A DNA stretch of 64,000 nucleotides, from the NCBI GenBank assembly GCA_964398315.1, contig CAYNMV010000009.1:36770-100769 (forward strand), written 5' to 3'. This document shows positions 1-9,236 of this stretch, piece after piece (positions within the stretch are counted from its first letter, which is position 1; each line of letters opens with the position of its first letter). The stretch is from JADLCB01 sp964398315 (GTDB lineage: Bacteria; Planctomycetota; Phycisphaerae; Tepidisphaerales; Tepidisphaeraceae). The position numbers and the translations under genes are program-made. The notes beneath the pieces were generated by a model. It was not told the DNA's origin and ran no database searches. It saw nothing but the letters and a program-made list of their open reading frames with translations.

Positions 1-1836
1 CAGCAGCGGCTTATCGAAGGCGCCGTTCTCATTGATGCGTTCGATCGCTTCCTGTGTCAGCTCGCGCAACTTGGCCGGGAGCCTGGGGCTGCGGTTCCAG
101 TCCGGCCCGGCATGCACGCAGGCCACCGTGACATTCGGCATCACCCGGTGCAGTTCCACGGTTGGCTCACTGCCGGTTGCGCGGTCGAACATCGGCTCTT
201 CGACGAAGAGGATCTCATGTTTTTTGGCAAAGCGTGACAGGAACTGCTGCGGACGCTGCCAGACAAATCCCCAGCGCAGATGGCAGAAGACAACTATGCC
301 GTAGCGGTCGGTGGACCGATGCGCAACTGGCGACTGGTGGCTGGCAAATGAGGCCTCGGGCACGGCGGCGGATTCAGCGCTCAGTCCCGGTGCCTGGCTG
401 GCCGGGGCGCGGAGCGTGGTCTCGTGCTTCTCCGCGCGAGCATCCAGTTGCAGTGGGGGCGCAACGCGCTGGAGGGGCGGCAACTGTTCATCCTCGCTCG
501 GAACCGGTATCGCAATGGATTCGAGCCTGCCCACGCGGGCATCGCCCCCGCGCGCGGCCTCGGCGAAGGCCGATGCGAGCGGCGCTGCCTTGCGCAGGAG
601 GCTGCCATCCTTCTGGCGATGCAGGTGATACAGCCCGACGGCGTGGATTTTCCCCACCCGGTGGGTCAGGGCACCGTCCCAGTCGACCTGGTCGATCAGC
701 GGCCACCAGATCAGGCCGAGCATCGGCACGCCTTCCTCGCGCAGTCGCCGGCAGCCGTCGATCATCTGTTCCAGCCAGATCTCGCGGTTGATGGCTTCCC
801 CTTCGATGCTGGTCTCCGTGACCATCAGCGGCAGGCCGTAGCGGTTGTAATACTGCTGGGCGATGGCGTAGAGACCGGCGGGGGAATCGGCCCGCTTCTG
901 GCGGAACTGGCCATTGATGCAGTCGAGCTGCCAGTCGCCGTGGGGGTAGTAGTCCAGGCCAATGATGTCCGGCGACTGCGGATTGTGACCGAGCCAGTCG
1001 ATATCCAACTCGCTCATGCCGTACTCGGTCAGCCATTCATACAACGGATGGTGATGATCCACCCGGCCCATGATCAGGTCATGGAGGATGAAGCGCCGGG
1101 CGTTACGACGGGCGACTTCGCTTTGCAGGGCAGGATCGCGCGACTTGTAGTGCTCGGCGGTATCCACCAGCAGCACGGTTGCCTCAGGAGCGGCCCGGCG
1201 GATGGCGCGGATGCCGCGGCTGGTGGCCTGGGCGATGCGTGACAGCACCGGCATATACCCGCGCCACTTGCGCGCGTGGGGCGGCCAGAAGCCGAAGTCG
1301 CCGCTGAACAGCGCGCTGACCAGCGGCTCGTTAAACGGGCACCAGGTTTGGATCGAGTGTCCGTAGCGTGACACCAGCGCATGGGTGTATTCCTCGAGCG
1401 CTTCGGGAAACTCGGGGTCGCCCACCGCCTGCCGCAGCCACAGCGGTGTGCCGAAGTGCATGACATCAAGCAGGAGTTCGACACCGAGCTGGTCGAAGAA
1501 GGCCATTCGCTCATCGGCCCAGGCCCAGTCAAACACGCCTCGCTGTGGCTCCAGGACATGCCACGGGAAGCAGTAACGGAATGTGGTGATTCCCAGGTCA
1601 TCAACCGCCCGGCGGAAGTCCTCTTTCCAGTGGCGGTCGTGGTGGGTCCATTGGAACTGATCGACGCCAATGTGAGGGAGGGAAGAACACTCAATTCCCG
1701 CCCCCCAGATGAACGGGCGGGCCATCGCCGGCAGGGCACGCGGGGCAGTGCGGGTGGCAGGGGCGCTTTGCCCATTCCCATTGCCATTGGCGGCCCGTCT
1801 CGGCGCAGGCGCAGTGGTAGCCGGGTCCGTACGCAT
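1..1836 (-). CDS. GH1-like glycoside hydrolase fused to a glycosyltransferase domain, partial
   Basis: Open to the left window edge, 612 codons visible. The start ATG at 1836 has an AAAGGA ribosome site 5-6 bases upstream. Residues ~40-420 look like a family 1 glycoside hydrolase barrel: CPFNEP carries the expected acid/base Glu170 and MVTETS the nucleophile Glu341. A Pro/Ala-rich linker of roughly 75 residues follows. Then a second domain starts near residue 515 with VVFCHLRWGFVWQRPQQF, the N-terminal signature of a GT4/GT1-type glycosyltransferase group. The missing C-terminus would hold the nucleotide-sugar binding half. A GH1-GT fusion suggests a role in building or remodelling a surface or storage glycan rather than simple degradation. 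Nearby are another GH1 protein and a sugar C-methyltransferase. GH1 assignment is solid; the GT assignment rests on about 100 visible residues. Confidence 0.8.
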   Translation of the reverse strand, partial: MRTDPATTAPAPRRAANGNGNGQSAPATRTAPRALPAMARPFIWGAGIECSSLPHIGVDQFQWTHHDRHWKEDFRRAVDDLGITTFRYCFPWHVLEPQRGVFDWAWADERMAFFDQLGVELLLDVMHFGTPLWLRQAVGDPEFPEALEEYTHALVSRYGHSIQTWCPFNEPLVSALFSGDFGFWPPHARKWRGYMPVLSRIAQATSRGIRAIRRAAPEATVLLVDTAEHYKSRDPALQSEVARRNARRFILHDLIMGRVDHHHPLYEWLTEYGMSELDIDWLGHNPQSPDIIGLDYYPHGDWQLDCINGQFRQKRADSPAGLYAIAQQYYNRYGLPLMVTETSIEGEAINREIWLEQMIDGCRRLREEGVPMLGLIWWPLIDQVDWDGALTHRVGKIHAVGLYHLHRQKDGSLLRKAAPLASAFAEAARGGDARVGRLESIAIPVPSEDEQLPPLQRVAPPLQLDARAEKHETTLRAPASQAPGLSAESAAVPEASFASHQSPVAHRSTDRYGIVVFCHLRWGFVWQRPQQFLSRFAKKHEILFVEEPMFDRATGSEPTVELHRVMPNVTVACVHAGPDWNRSPRLPAKLRELTQEAIERINENGAFDKPLL

Positions 1837-1989
1837 CGTGATCCTTTCGGGTCATCGGTGGTGACGACCGAGGGGTAATCGCACCCAATTGTGTCAACAC
1901 AACCGCTCAACGGACGCTGAGCGGCCCGGGAAAAGAGGCTGGCCGGGGCACCCCTGGCGGGGCCCGGTGCTCATCGGTGCACGTATGAT

Positions 1990-2187
1990 CTAGTTGCCCC
2001 GCGAGCCGAAAGAGCGCAGACGGCTCTCGATGTAACGCTTCCAGACATCGGTGGCCGCGCCGGGGGTGGAGATTTGCTCACGCTGCCAGGGCAGATCAGG
2101 GGACTTGCTCTGCAACACCCGCTCAGCCCGCTCCTGATCGTATCCCTGCCCCTTGTTTTCGTAATCGTAACTGTAGTCAAACTTCAT
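1990..2187 (-). CDS. Small hypothetical protein, 65 aa
   Basis: The frame starts MKFDYSYDYENKG and ends RSFGSRGN. I chose ATG 2187 because GGTGAGG lies 8 bases upstream; an in-frame GTG sits 15 bases further out. The protein is soluble, rich in Tyr, Arg and Glu, with no signal peptide, membrane segment or Cys. It contains an amphipathic stretch (QERAERVLQSK) and a C-terminal WKRYIESRLRSF helix. I do not recognise a family. It sits alone between the GH1-GT gene, same strand, and a long gene-free stretch. The good ribosome site and sensible composition suggest it is real, but no function can be given. Confidence 0.5.
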   Translation of the reverse strand: MKFDYSYDYENKGQGYDQERAERVLQSKSPDLPWQREQISTPGAATDVWKRYIESRLRSFGSRGN

Positions 2188-3105
2188 TATTTTGTACCTC
2201 ACCCAACGACAAGTTGCGTGTCTAGGTTAGTGAGCGAATGCTCCGTGGAGCACACATGCTCTGCGTTAAGTTGAGCAAATCATATGCCCCGCGGCGGACT
2301 CTGCCGTTTGTAACGGTCGTGCAAGCTGCGGGGAGAGGCTTTCTGTTGCCTTGATGGGGAGATGGGTTTTGCAAATTAGCGCAATCTTAATAATGCCTCC
2401 ACTCATGCGCGCTGAACGGCCCGGACAGCTTGTCAGTCGATCTGACAGCTTTGAGTGCGCCTTGTCGCAGTAGACCCACAAATGCACCGCACTGTACGAC
2501 ACAAAATGGCGGTGCAAGTGCCTGTGGTGGAGGCACTTTGTGAGTTGCTTCCCTGTTCGCCGTCTTTGCCGGATCCGTTCCGCCCGCCAGGCCACCTGCT
2601 TGGCAAGATGGTGCTGCCGGTTGCCCGTCGGAAAAGCAATCGTTCAGACGGGCTGCATGAGTTCGTCAACCAGACCCGCAGCCATCGTGTGGCGGGCTCA
2701 TCCATGACTGCGCCGGGTGTGGGTTCTGTGCTCGGCCACTTGGCTGGCGACACCCGGGCCCTGCAGGGCCGGGGGAGAAAAGATTGCCAAAATAACATCG
2801 GTGATGGAACGTTATACTTACCCCAGCGCCCCCGCCTGGTGTCATGCGTATCACGGGTCGCTGTAGTCAGGTTTGGTAATGGGTGGGCGGATTGGCAGCG
2901 CAACGCACAGTCCGGGGGCGCAAGGCGCGGGCGAATTCGAAGCAGCGGGGGACTTGTGTCGATGTGTAAGATGACTTCAAGAGCGAGCAGGCGATGCGAT
3001 CCGTATCGCGTTCGCGCTTCATTTTCCGCACGCCCACGCGTCAGCCCGGCCGCAGGTAGTAGGTGCTGGCAACAAGCCACTTCACTCATGCTCTGGTGAC
3101 GATGT
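2188..3105. other. Gene-free stretch of about 0.9 kb
   Basis: Lies between divergently transcribed genes. Open frames exist on both strands but read as Arg/Ser/Cys-rich noise without a ribosome site. Visible structure is limited to a small dyad (GCTCC/GGAGC near 2240-2251) and the hairpin at 2516-2538. I looked for tRNA, RNase P, tmRNA and SRP RNA signatures and found none. It probably holds the promoter of the methyltransferase gene at 3106. Confidence 0.5.
2516..2538. other. Inverted repeat (8 bp arms)
   Basis: AAGTGCCT (2516-2523) and AGGCACTT (2531-2538) pair perfectly around a 7-base loop. It lies within the gene-free stretch. No T-run follows on either strand, so a terminator role is not supported. 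It may be an operator or part of an unannotated RNA. Confidence 0.35.
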
Positions 3106-4425
3106 ATGGCAACGCTAGAGGGTATACAGTCGCGGATGGCATTCCAACCGGTCGATGCGCCGTCGGCCGGCGATCAGTCCCAGCCGACACTGGCCGCTCG
3201 CGCGGCGGCTGCGCAGTGCCGTTCCTGTGGCGCCGGCCCCTTGCTGCCGGTGCTGGACTTGGGCCGTACAGCGTTGGTGAACACGCTGGTAAGGGCCGAT
3301 CAGCTCAACGCGCCGGAGCGCAAGTATCCGTTGCAGGTGGGGTTTTGCCCGGCGTGCGGGCTGGTGCAGCTGCTCGACACCGTGCCGCCGGACGAAATTT
3401 TCCATAACGAGTATCCGTATTATTCGAGCTTTTCCGAGACCTTGCTCGAACACGCACGCCAGTGCGTTGCGCGGCTGGTCGATCGCCGACACCTTGACGG
3501 CAGCAGCCTGGTGATCGAGCTGGCCAGCAATGATGGTTACCTGCTGAAGAACTTCCTGCCGCTGGGCGTGCCAGTCCTGGGGATTGATCCATCGCCGGGC
3601 CCGGCGCGCAAGGCCAATGAGATTGGTGTGCCGACGCTGTGCGAGTTCTTCGGCACCGACCTGGCCGCGCGCCTCGCTGCCGAGGGCCGCCATGCCGATG
3701 TGGTCATTGCGAACAACGTGATGGCCCACGTCGCTGACATCAATGGCTTTGTGGGCGGGATCGCCACTATTCTCAAGCCGGGTGGGGTGCTCGTCACTGA
3801 ATCGCCCTATGTGCGCGATCTGGTGGAGAATTGCGAGTTCGACACCATCTATCACGAGCACCTGGCGTACTATTCCCTGACAGCGCTCTCAAACCTCTTC
3901 CGCCGCCATGGGCTGTACCTGAATGATGTCGAAAAGCTGCCCATCCACGGCGGCTCGCTGCGCTCTTACGTTGAGAAACACCCTGATCCTTCGCCGCAGT
4001 TGCAGGCAATGCTGGCCGAGGAACAGCGCCTGGGCATCGACCGGATTGACTACTACGCGAACTTCGCCCAGCGCGTGCAGCAGGTGCGCGCGGACCTGCG
4101 GCAGATGCTGTCCGACCTGAAATCGCAAGGCAGGCGCATCGCCGCCTACGGCGCCAGTGCCAAGGGGAGCACGCTGCTGAGCTATCTGGATATCGGGCCC
4201 GATGTGATCGAGTTCGTCGCCGACCGCAATGTCTACAAGCAGGGCAAGTACATGGCAGGCCTGCATCATCCGATTGTCTCGCCTGATGTCATCGCCGAGC
4301 GCAAGCCCGATTACCTGCTTCTGCTCGTATGGAACTTCGCCGATGAGGTGCTGCGCCAGCAGCAGGCCTACCGCGATGCCGGCGGCAGGTTCATCATCCC
4401 CATCCCCGCGCCGCGCATCGTCTAG
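3106..4425 (+). CDS. SAM-dependent C-methyltransferase of the nucleotide-sugar type
   Basis: 439 aa with the three-part layout of NDP-hexose C-methyltransferases (TylC3/NovU family). An N-terminal zinc-binding module carries CRSCGAG and CPACGLVQ (residues ~38-90). The SAM-binding core has VIELASNDGYLLKNF (~135-150). The C-terminal domain contains IAAYGASAKGSTLLSY (~345-360) and ends at PIPAPRIV. The family methylates a ketosugar carbon during deoxysugar synthesis. The gene stands alone, convergent with the GH1 gene at 4548-5783, so the sugar is unknown. Start: ATG 3106 has only a weak upstream GGTGAC; an in-frame ATG at 3136 is an alternative. Confidence 0.85.
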   Translation: MATLEGIQSRMAFQPVDAPSAGDQSQPTLAARAAAAQCRSCGAGPLLPVLDLGRTALVNTLVRADQLNAPERKYPLQVGFCPACGLVQLLDTVPPDEIFHNEYPYYSSFSETLLEHARQCVARLVDRRHLDGSSLVIELASNDGYLLKNFLPLGVPVLGIDPSPGPARKANEIGVPTLCEFFGTDLAARLAAEGRHADVVIANNVMAHVADINGFVGGIATILKPGGVLVTESPYVRDLVENCEFDTIYHEHLAYYSLTALSNLFRRHGLYLNDVEKLPIHGGSLRSYVEKHPDPSPQLQAMLAEEQRLGIDRIDYYANFAQRVQQVRADLRQMLSDLKSQGRRIAAYGASAKGSTLLSYLDIGPDVIEFVADRNVYKQGKYMAGLHHPIVSPDVIAERKPDYLLLLVWNFADEVLRQQQAYRDAGGRFIIPIPAPRIV

Positions 4426-4547
4426 GCGGCTCTCGCCACCCGGAGCAGGCGCTTTCAGTCGCGGGCTGGCCAGGGGAGGGATGACAGCCACTTGCCCGGG
4501 TGTGCAGGGACAGTGGCCCTGAATGCGCTGCGGCAGCCCGGCCGTCT

Positions 4548-5783
4548 TCAGTGCGCCAGAATCGCCAGCTTGTTGCTGGTGATCGGCAGATGAGCGTATT
4601 CCTCAACCAGCCGCCGGTATTCCCGGGCGACTTTCCTGGGTTTGCGGCCAAGGGTGTAGAGGCCGACCGTGTTCACGTGGCCACGGCGCCTGGTCAGGGC
4701 GCTGTCCCAGTCGATCATGTCCACCAGGCCAAACCAGGTGAAGCCGATGATGGGCACACCATCATCGCGCAGCCGCAGGAGGTTCATCCACTCCTTCCAG
4801 AGCCACTCGGTGGCGTACTTGTGCATGCGATTGGTTTCGGTGTGCATCACCGGCAGGCGGTAGCGGTCGTAATACTGCCGGGTGATGACGTAATAGCCGT
4901 AGACATCCCCCGCCCCGATCGACCGCCCATCGGGGTGGATCACGTGCTCGTTGGTGATGTAGTAATCGGTCCCCATGATGCAGTGGCTGCGCAGATCGCG
5001 CTGCTCACCGAACCAGGTGTACTCCTCGGCGGTCATCCCGCTGGCCAGCAGGTAACGGTACATGGTGGCAGTGACATCATGTCCAAACAGCAGGTCGAGG
5101 CCGAGGAAGCGGCGCTCGTTCATGAAATGCGCCTGCCGCACCATCGCCGGGGAGCCAGGGTGGACATATTCGGTGGACTCGCTGTAGACGAAGATCGCAT
5201 CCGGCCGCAGATCGAGGATGGCGCGCATCGCCAGGATCGAGGCCTTGACGCAGTGCTTGATGTTGTTGATGAACCCCACATCGCTGGTCAGCCGCTCATT
5301 CCACCACCCGAAGGCGGCGGAGAATTGCGCGGTGACATAAATCTCGTTCACCGGCGTATAGTACCGCACCCACGGATAGCGCTGGGCGAACGCGCGGGCG
5401 TAATCGGCGAAATGGGCCGGCCACTGCGGGTTCTGGAAGTTGCCAAGCCAGTCCGGCAGGCCGAAATGGACCAGGTCGATGATCGGGATGATCCCCAGCC
5501 GCCGCATCTCGTCCATCACCCGGTCGGTAAACGCCCAGTCATACTGACCGGGTCCGGTGAAGATGCGGTACAGCGGCGGCCCGTAGCGCAGATAGCGCAG
5601 GCCCAGGTCACGAACCAGCTTGAGATCCGTTTTCCACAGCTCGTAATGCCCGGTGTCGCGCAACTGGTCCACCCGGTATCCGCCATCGATCACGGGATAC
5701 GAGCATTCGATGCCAACTGCGAACATGAATCGCAGTTGCTCGAGGATGTCCTCCGCGTGTGGTCCCTGAAATGGTACATTCAA
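4548..5783 (-). CDS. GH1-like family glycoside hydrolase
   Basis: 411 aa, similar in plan to the hydrolase half of the fusion at 1-1836 but without a transferase domain. TPVNEIY gives the acid/base Glu147, and MHTETNR gives the nucleophile Glu316. These are the two glutamates used by retaining family 1 enzymes. No signal peptide is visible, so it is probably cytoplasmic. Length is slightly under the usual 440-480 of beta-glucosidases. The start ATG 5783 has AAGG six bases upstream. Substrate cannot be read from sequence; a role linked to the neighbouring C-methyltransferase or GH1-GT fusion is a guess. Confidence 0.8.
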   Translation of the reverse strand: MNVPFQGPHAEDILEQLRFMFAVGIECSYPVIDGGYRVDQLRDTGHYELWKTDLKLVRDLGLRYLRYGPPLYRIFTGPGQYDWAFTDRVMDEMRRLGIIPIIDLVHFGLPDWLGNFQNPQWPAHFADYARAFAQRYPWVRYYTPVNEIYVTAQFSAAFGWWNERLTSDVGFINNIKHCVKASILAMRAILDLRPDAIFVYSESTEYVHPGSPAMVRQAHFMNERRFLGLDLLFGHDVTATMYRYLLASGMTAEEYTWFGEQRDLRSHCIMGTDYYITNEHVIHPDGRSIGAGDVYGYYVITRQYYDRYRLPVMHTETNRMHKYATEWLWKEWMNLLRLRDDGVPIIGFTWFGLVDMIDWDSALTRRRGHVNTVGLYTLGRKPRKVAREYRRLVEEYAHLPITSNKLAILAH

Positions 5784-5891
5784 AACCTTGGCTCCTTCAC
5801 GCTGGGCTGTTGCCGCGAATCCGCGACATCATAGCCCCGACCCCACCGGCGCAGGACGGGAGAAAATCGTGGCGCTGGCCACGCGCAAAGG

Positions 5892-5920
5892 AAAGTCCCG
5901 CACGGCCCGTGCGGGACTTT
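5892..5920 (-). terminator. Strong hairpin terminator after the adenylate kinase gene
   Basis: AAAGTCCCGCACGG (5892-5905) and CCGTGCGGGACTTT (5907-5920) are perfect 14-base complements separated by one base, so the real loop is about five bases. It lies about 60 bases beyond the kinase stop on the minus strand, where the stem ends in TTT followed by CCTTT. It also insulates the GH1 gene. Confidence 0.75.
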
Positions 5921-5979
5921 GGGCGGCTTGTGGGGCAGGCTTGCGTTTATCGGGATGGGGCAAGACCGGATGCAACCTG

Positions 5980-6657
5980 TCAGGGGCGGGTGCCCGCGAC
6001 GGCAGGGGCGCCGGCGGCCAGGCGGGCACGCTCCATCGCCTCATCCGCCTCTTCCATGAGCCGGTCCATCTCCAGCTTCACCGGGATCAACTCCTGGATG
6101 ATGTCGCTCAGTACCTCGATCTGGCTCTTCATTGCGTCGATGCGCACAACCAGGTCCTTCGGGTAGTAATCCAGCACAGGCCGGGTGTCGCGCTCGAAGG
6201 TCTCCATGCGCTTGCGGATGACCGAATCATTGGCATCGTCAAAGCGGCTTTCCTTCAGCGCCCGACGGCGCAGGCGCTCGACCATCTTGTTCAAGTCGGC
6301 ACAGCGCAGGTACAGAATCTTGACGACCTGGATTTCCTTTTCCAGCAGGCGCGCCTGGTTGATATTGCGCGGCAGGCCGTCGAGCACGATCACCTCGCTC
6401 TCGGGGTGGAACTGGTTGATCCACTCCATCCCGGTGATGTACTGCCGCCAGACGCGGATGGTGACCTCATCGGGCACCAGCTCGCCGCGCGAGGCATACT
6501 CCCAGAACGTGCGGCCCATTTCCGAGCGCAGATCCAGCGAGCGGAAGATGTCGCCGGTGGAGGAGTGAAAGAACCCCGGGATCTGCCCGATGATCTTGCC
6601 CTGGGTGCCCTTGCCTGAACCGGGGGCGCCGAAGAGGAGGATGGCCTTGTACCGCAT
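5980..6657 (-). CDS. Adenylate kinase-like nucleoside monophosphate kinase, short LID
   Basis: 225 aa. The P-loop GAPGSGKGTQ is at residues 10-19, an NMP-binding segment STGDIFR follows, and LDGLPRNINQA matches the DGFPR motif of adenylate kinases. The LID region (RRRALKESRFDDA) is short and has no zinc-binding cysteines. The enzyme would interconvert AMP/ATP and ADP in the cytoplasm. The C-terminus carries about 40 extra residues of charged helix. ATG 6657 was chosen because GGGAGA precedes it and the family begins there; an upstream in-frame ATG at 6723 only adds unlike sequence. DGLPRN for DGFPRT and the short LID mean a specialised NMP kinase is possible. Confidence 0.8.
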   Translation of the reverse strand: MRYKAILLFGAPGSGKGTQGKIIGQIPGFFHSSTGDIFRSLDLRSEMGRTFWEYASRGELVPDEVTIRVWRQYITGMEWINQFHPESEVIVLDGLPRNINQARLLEKEIQVVKILYLRCADLNKMVERLRRRALKESRFDDANDSVIRKRMETFERDTRPVLDYYPKDLVVRIDAMKSQIEVLSDIIQELIPVKLEMDRLMEEADEAMERARLAAGAPAVAGTRP

Positions 6658-6895
6658 GGTTCTCCCAAAGGATGGCGAATCAGTACCGCGCCAGAATGTA
6701 AAACAATCCGCGGCCCTCGCCAAGACGGCAGATCGTTCTCAACGGCATTCCTGCCCTGTGACGGGTGAAAACCGGGCGATCTTGTCAGTCGCGCGGCTGA
6801 ATCTTGCGGCAGGCACGGCAGGCGATACACTCATCAAGTATCGCGGAAGCCCTTATCTGCCAGACTGATACAACACTTGCGGAGGAGGAATCGGC

Positions 6896-8086
6896 ATGTC
6901 CGGAAACACCGCCAACGTTTGCATGATCGGGTACAAATTCATGGGCCGGGCCCATGCAAATGCCTACATGAAAGTCGGCCGGTTCTTTGATGTGCCGGTC
7001 CAGCCAGTGCGACATACTGTCGTGGGCCGCAAGAAAGAGGGGGTGGAGGCGTTTGCTCGCCGGTGGGGGTGGCAGCACGCGTCAACCAACTGGAAAGAGG
7101 CCGTCACCAATCCCGAAATCGACCTGGTCGATGTCGGCACGCCCAACAATCAGCACAAGGACATGACCCTGGCCGCCCTGGAGGCCGGCAAGCATGTACT
7201 GTGTGAAAAGCCGCTGGCGGCCACGCTGGCCGATGCCCGCGCCATGCGTGATGCGGCCCGCAAAGCGCGCAAGAGCAAGGCGTTTGTCGGCTACTCCTAC
7301 CGGCGGGTGCCGGCGGTGGCGATGGCATACCAGCTGGCCCGCGAGGGGAAGCTGGGGCGGATCTATCATGTGCGCGCCTGGTATCTCCAGGGTTGGGCCG
7401 GCCCCGAGGTGCCGCTGGTGTGGCGGTTTGACAAGAACGCCGCCGGCTCCGGCAGTCACGGCGATCTGGGCGCCCACCTGATCGACATGGCCCGCTTCAT
7501 CACCGGCGAGGAGATGACCGAGATCAACGGCGCGGTGCAGGAAACCTTTATCAAGGAGCGCGAGATCCCCGGTGCCGAGGTGGGAGCCGGCATCAGCGGG
7601 GCGGCCGGGTCTACCGGCAAGAAGGGGCGGGTCGGCGTTGATGATGCCACGCTCTTCCTCGCCCGCTTCAAGGGCGGTGCGGTGGCCAGCTTCGAGGCCA
7701 CGCGCTTCGCCATGGGCAATGAGAACAACCACGGCATCGAGATCAATGGCGAGCTCGGCTCGGTTCGCTTCAATTTTGAGGACATGGTTCACCTGTACTA
7801 CTTCGACCGCACGCTTCCCAGTCGGATGCGCGGCTGGACGAAGATCCAGGTCAGTCGTCCCGGTGATCACCCCTACGCCGATGCCTGGTGGCCGGCGGGG
7901 CATCACATGGGGTACGAGCATACTTTCATCAACCAGACCTATGATCTGCTGAAGGTTCTCGGCGGTGAGGAACCGACCATCCCGCTGGCCAGCTTCGATG
8001 ATGCCTACGAAACCCAGCGCGTCCTGGCGGCGGTCGAGATCAGCGCCAAGGAAAAACGTCCGGTGAAGCTGACCGAGGTGAAATAG
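6896..8086 (+). CDS. Gfo/Idh/MocA family oxidoreductase
   Basis: 396 aa with a very strong ribosome site (GGAGGAGGAA). The N-terminal Rossmann fold has an altered nucleotide loop (MIGYKFMGRAHANAY, residues ~6-20). CEKPLAATLADAR (~102-114) is the family EKP signature. The C-terminal alpha/beta domain includes GSHGDLGAHLIDMARF (~185-200), placing a His and Asp where substrate binds. These enzymes oxidise or reduce sugars and inositols with NAD(P). Planctomycetes carry many paralogues, so substrate cannot be named. It stands alone with about 170 bases before it and no obvious partner. Confidence 0.85.
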   Translation: MSGNTANVCMIGYKFMGRAHANAYMKVGRFFDVPVQPVRHTVVGRKKEGVEAFARRWGWQHASTNWKEAVTNPEIDLVDVGTPNNQHKDMTLAALEAGKHVLCEKPLAATLADARAMRDAARKARKSKAFVGYSYRRVPAVAMAYQLAREGKLGRIYHVRAWYLQGWAGPEVPLVWRFDKNAAGSGSHGDLGAHLIDMARFITGEEMTEINGAVQETFIKEREIPGAEVGAGISGAAGSTGKKGRVGVDDATLFLARFKGGAVASFEATRFAMGNENNHGIEINGELGSVRFNFEDMVHLYYFDRTLPSRMRGWTKIQVSRPGDHPYADAWWPAGHHMGYEHTFINQTYDLLKVLGGEEPTIPLASFDDAYETQRVLAAVEISAKEKRPVKLTEVK

Positions 8087-8346
8087 CCTGGTCGCTCTTG
8101 TCACGCACCGGGTGCTGGCGGAGCAGAGGCCGATGATGTGAGCGCAGCGTATGCCGGTGGGACGTGATCGCTGGCCTGCCGGGTCGTGCATCTCACCGCC
8201 GATGCAGCCCCGCCGGCGGTTCATGGCAGGTGGATTCAGGCGCTTCTCTCAAGTGCCCCAGGCCGCGCCAGTGTGGCGGTGTTTTTGGTCCACCTGCGGC
8301 GGCGAGTGATCGGTAACAAGGGATAAATCATCCACAGAGGTATTCC

Positions 8347-9195
8347 ATGAGCGTTCGCACCCTAGCAATCCTGACCGGGATGTCGTTGATGGTGGCTCCG
8401 CTGGCCTGTGCGCCCAAGGCGCAGCCGCCGGCACCGCAGGAACCGGATCCGATGGCGTTGCCCGTACCGGAGGATGCGGCCACGCGCATCCGCGAGCTGC
8501 GGACACAGGTGGACCAGTTGGCCAGCTTCAGCGATCAATTGCCCGGCCAGGATGAAGAGGTCTATCGCCCGTTGATGGCGCAGGCGCTGCAGGACCTGTC
8601 GCAGGCGCTGCGGCTGGCGCACCCGCCGGGGGTGAATGGTGCATTCCGCATCCAATACTTCGCGCTGCACGAGGCCGCCCGCCAGTTGCGCAGCGCTCCG
8701 CTGACCACTGCCCTGCGCCCGCAGACGACGGCCGCCCTGCGCTCGGCGTACAACGCGCTGGAGAGCATCCAGCAGCGCATGTTCCCGGAGAATGCGGAGT
8801 TGACGCGGCAACTGGAGGCCCATGCCGCAGCCCTGGCGCCGCTGGAAACCGATGAGGGCGCGCTCTACCGCCTGTCCTCCACCCAGGCGCTGCGCCAGGC
8901 GATCAAATCACTCCAGGTGGTGGCTGACCTGTACGAGGCCCGCATTCCAGCCGGCGAGCAGCCAGCGCAGGTGACAACCCCCACGGCCGACGCGCCCGCC
9001 GGTGATCCGCCGGCCGAGCAGTCATCCCCGGCCGCTCCATCCGCGCCAGCCCCCGAGGCATCGGAAACGCCAGCGCAGCCTGAGGCACAACCCGAAGCCC
9101 CGGCGCAGCCCGATGCCCCGGCGCAGCCTGAAGCATCTGCGCCTGAAACTGAACCGTCGCCCGCACCGGCCCCTCAGCCAGAGCTCAACAAGTAG
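8347..9195 (+). CDS. Exported, probably lipid-anchored protein with Pro/Ala-rich tail
   Basis: 282 aa. A signal sequence (residues 1-21) ends in MVAPLAC, so Cys21 may be lipidated, although Pro at -3 is unusual for a lipobox. Residues ~45-195 look all-helical, with regular Leu/Ala spacing and repeated QAL motifs. After ~205 the chain becomes Pro/Glu/Ala-rich with imperfect AQPEA/AQPDA repeats, typical of a wall-spanning spacer. Ribosome site AGAGG is five bases before the ATG. No known family recognised. It may be a periplasmic structural or sensor protein. Confidence 0.65.
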   Translation: MSVRTLAILTGMSLMVAPLACAPKAQPPAPQEPDPMALPVPEDAATRIRELRTQVDQLASFSDQLPGQDEEVYRPLMAQALQDLSQALRLAHPPGVNGAFRIQYFALHEAARQLRSAPLTTALRPQTTAALRSAYNALESIQQRMFPENAELTRQLEAHAAALAPLETDEGALYRLSSTQALRQAIKSLQVVADLYEARIPAGEQPAQVTTPTADAPAGDPPAEQSSPAAPSAPAPEASETPAQPEAQPEAPAQPDAPAQPEASAPETEPSPAPAPQPELNK

Positions 9196-9236
9196 CGGCA
9201 GGGCGGCGCCTTTACGCCACGCCGCCGGTCGCGAAG

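Noticed and set aside
2433..3089. Open frames on both strands in the 2.2-3.1 kb region
   Set aside because: Arg/Ser/Cys-rich translations without ribosome sites or structure; neither strand shows coding bias.
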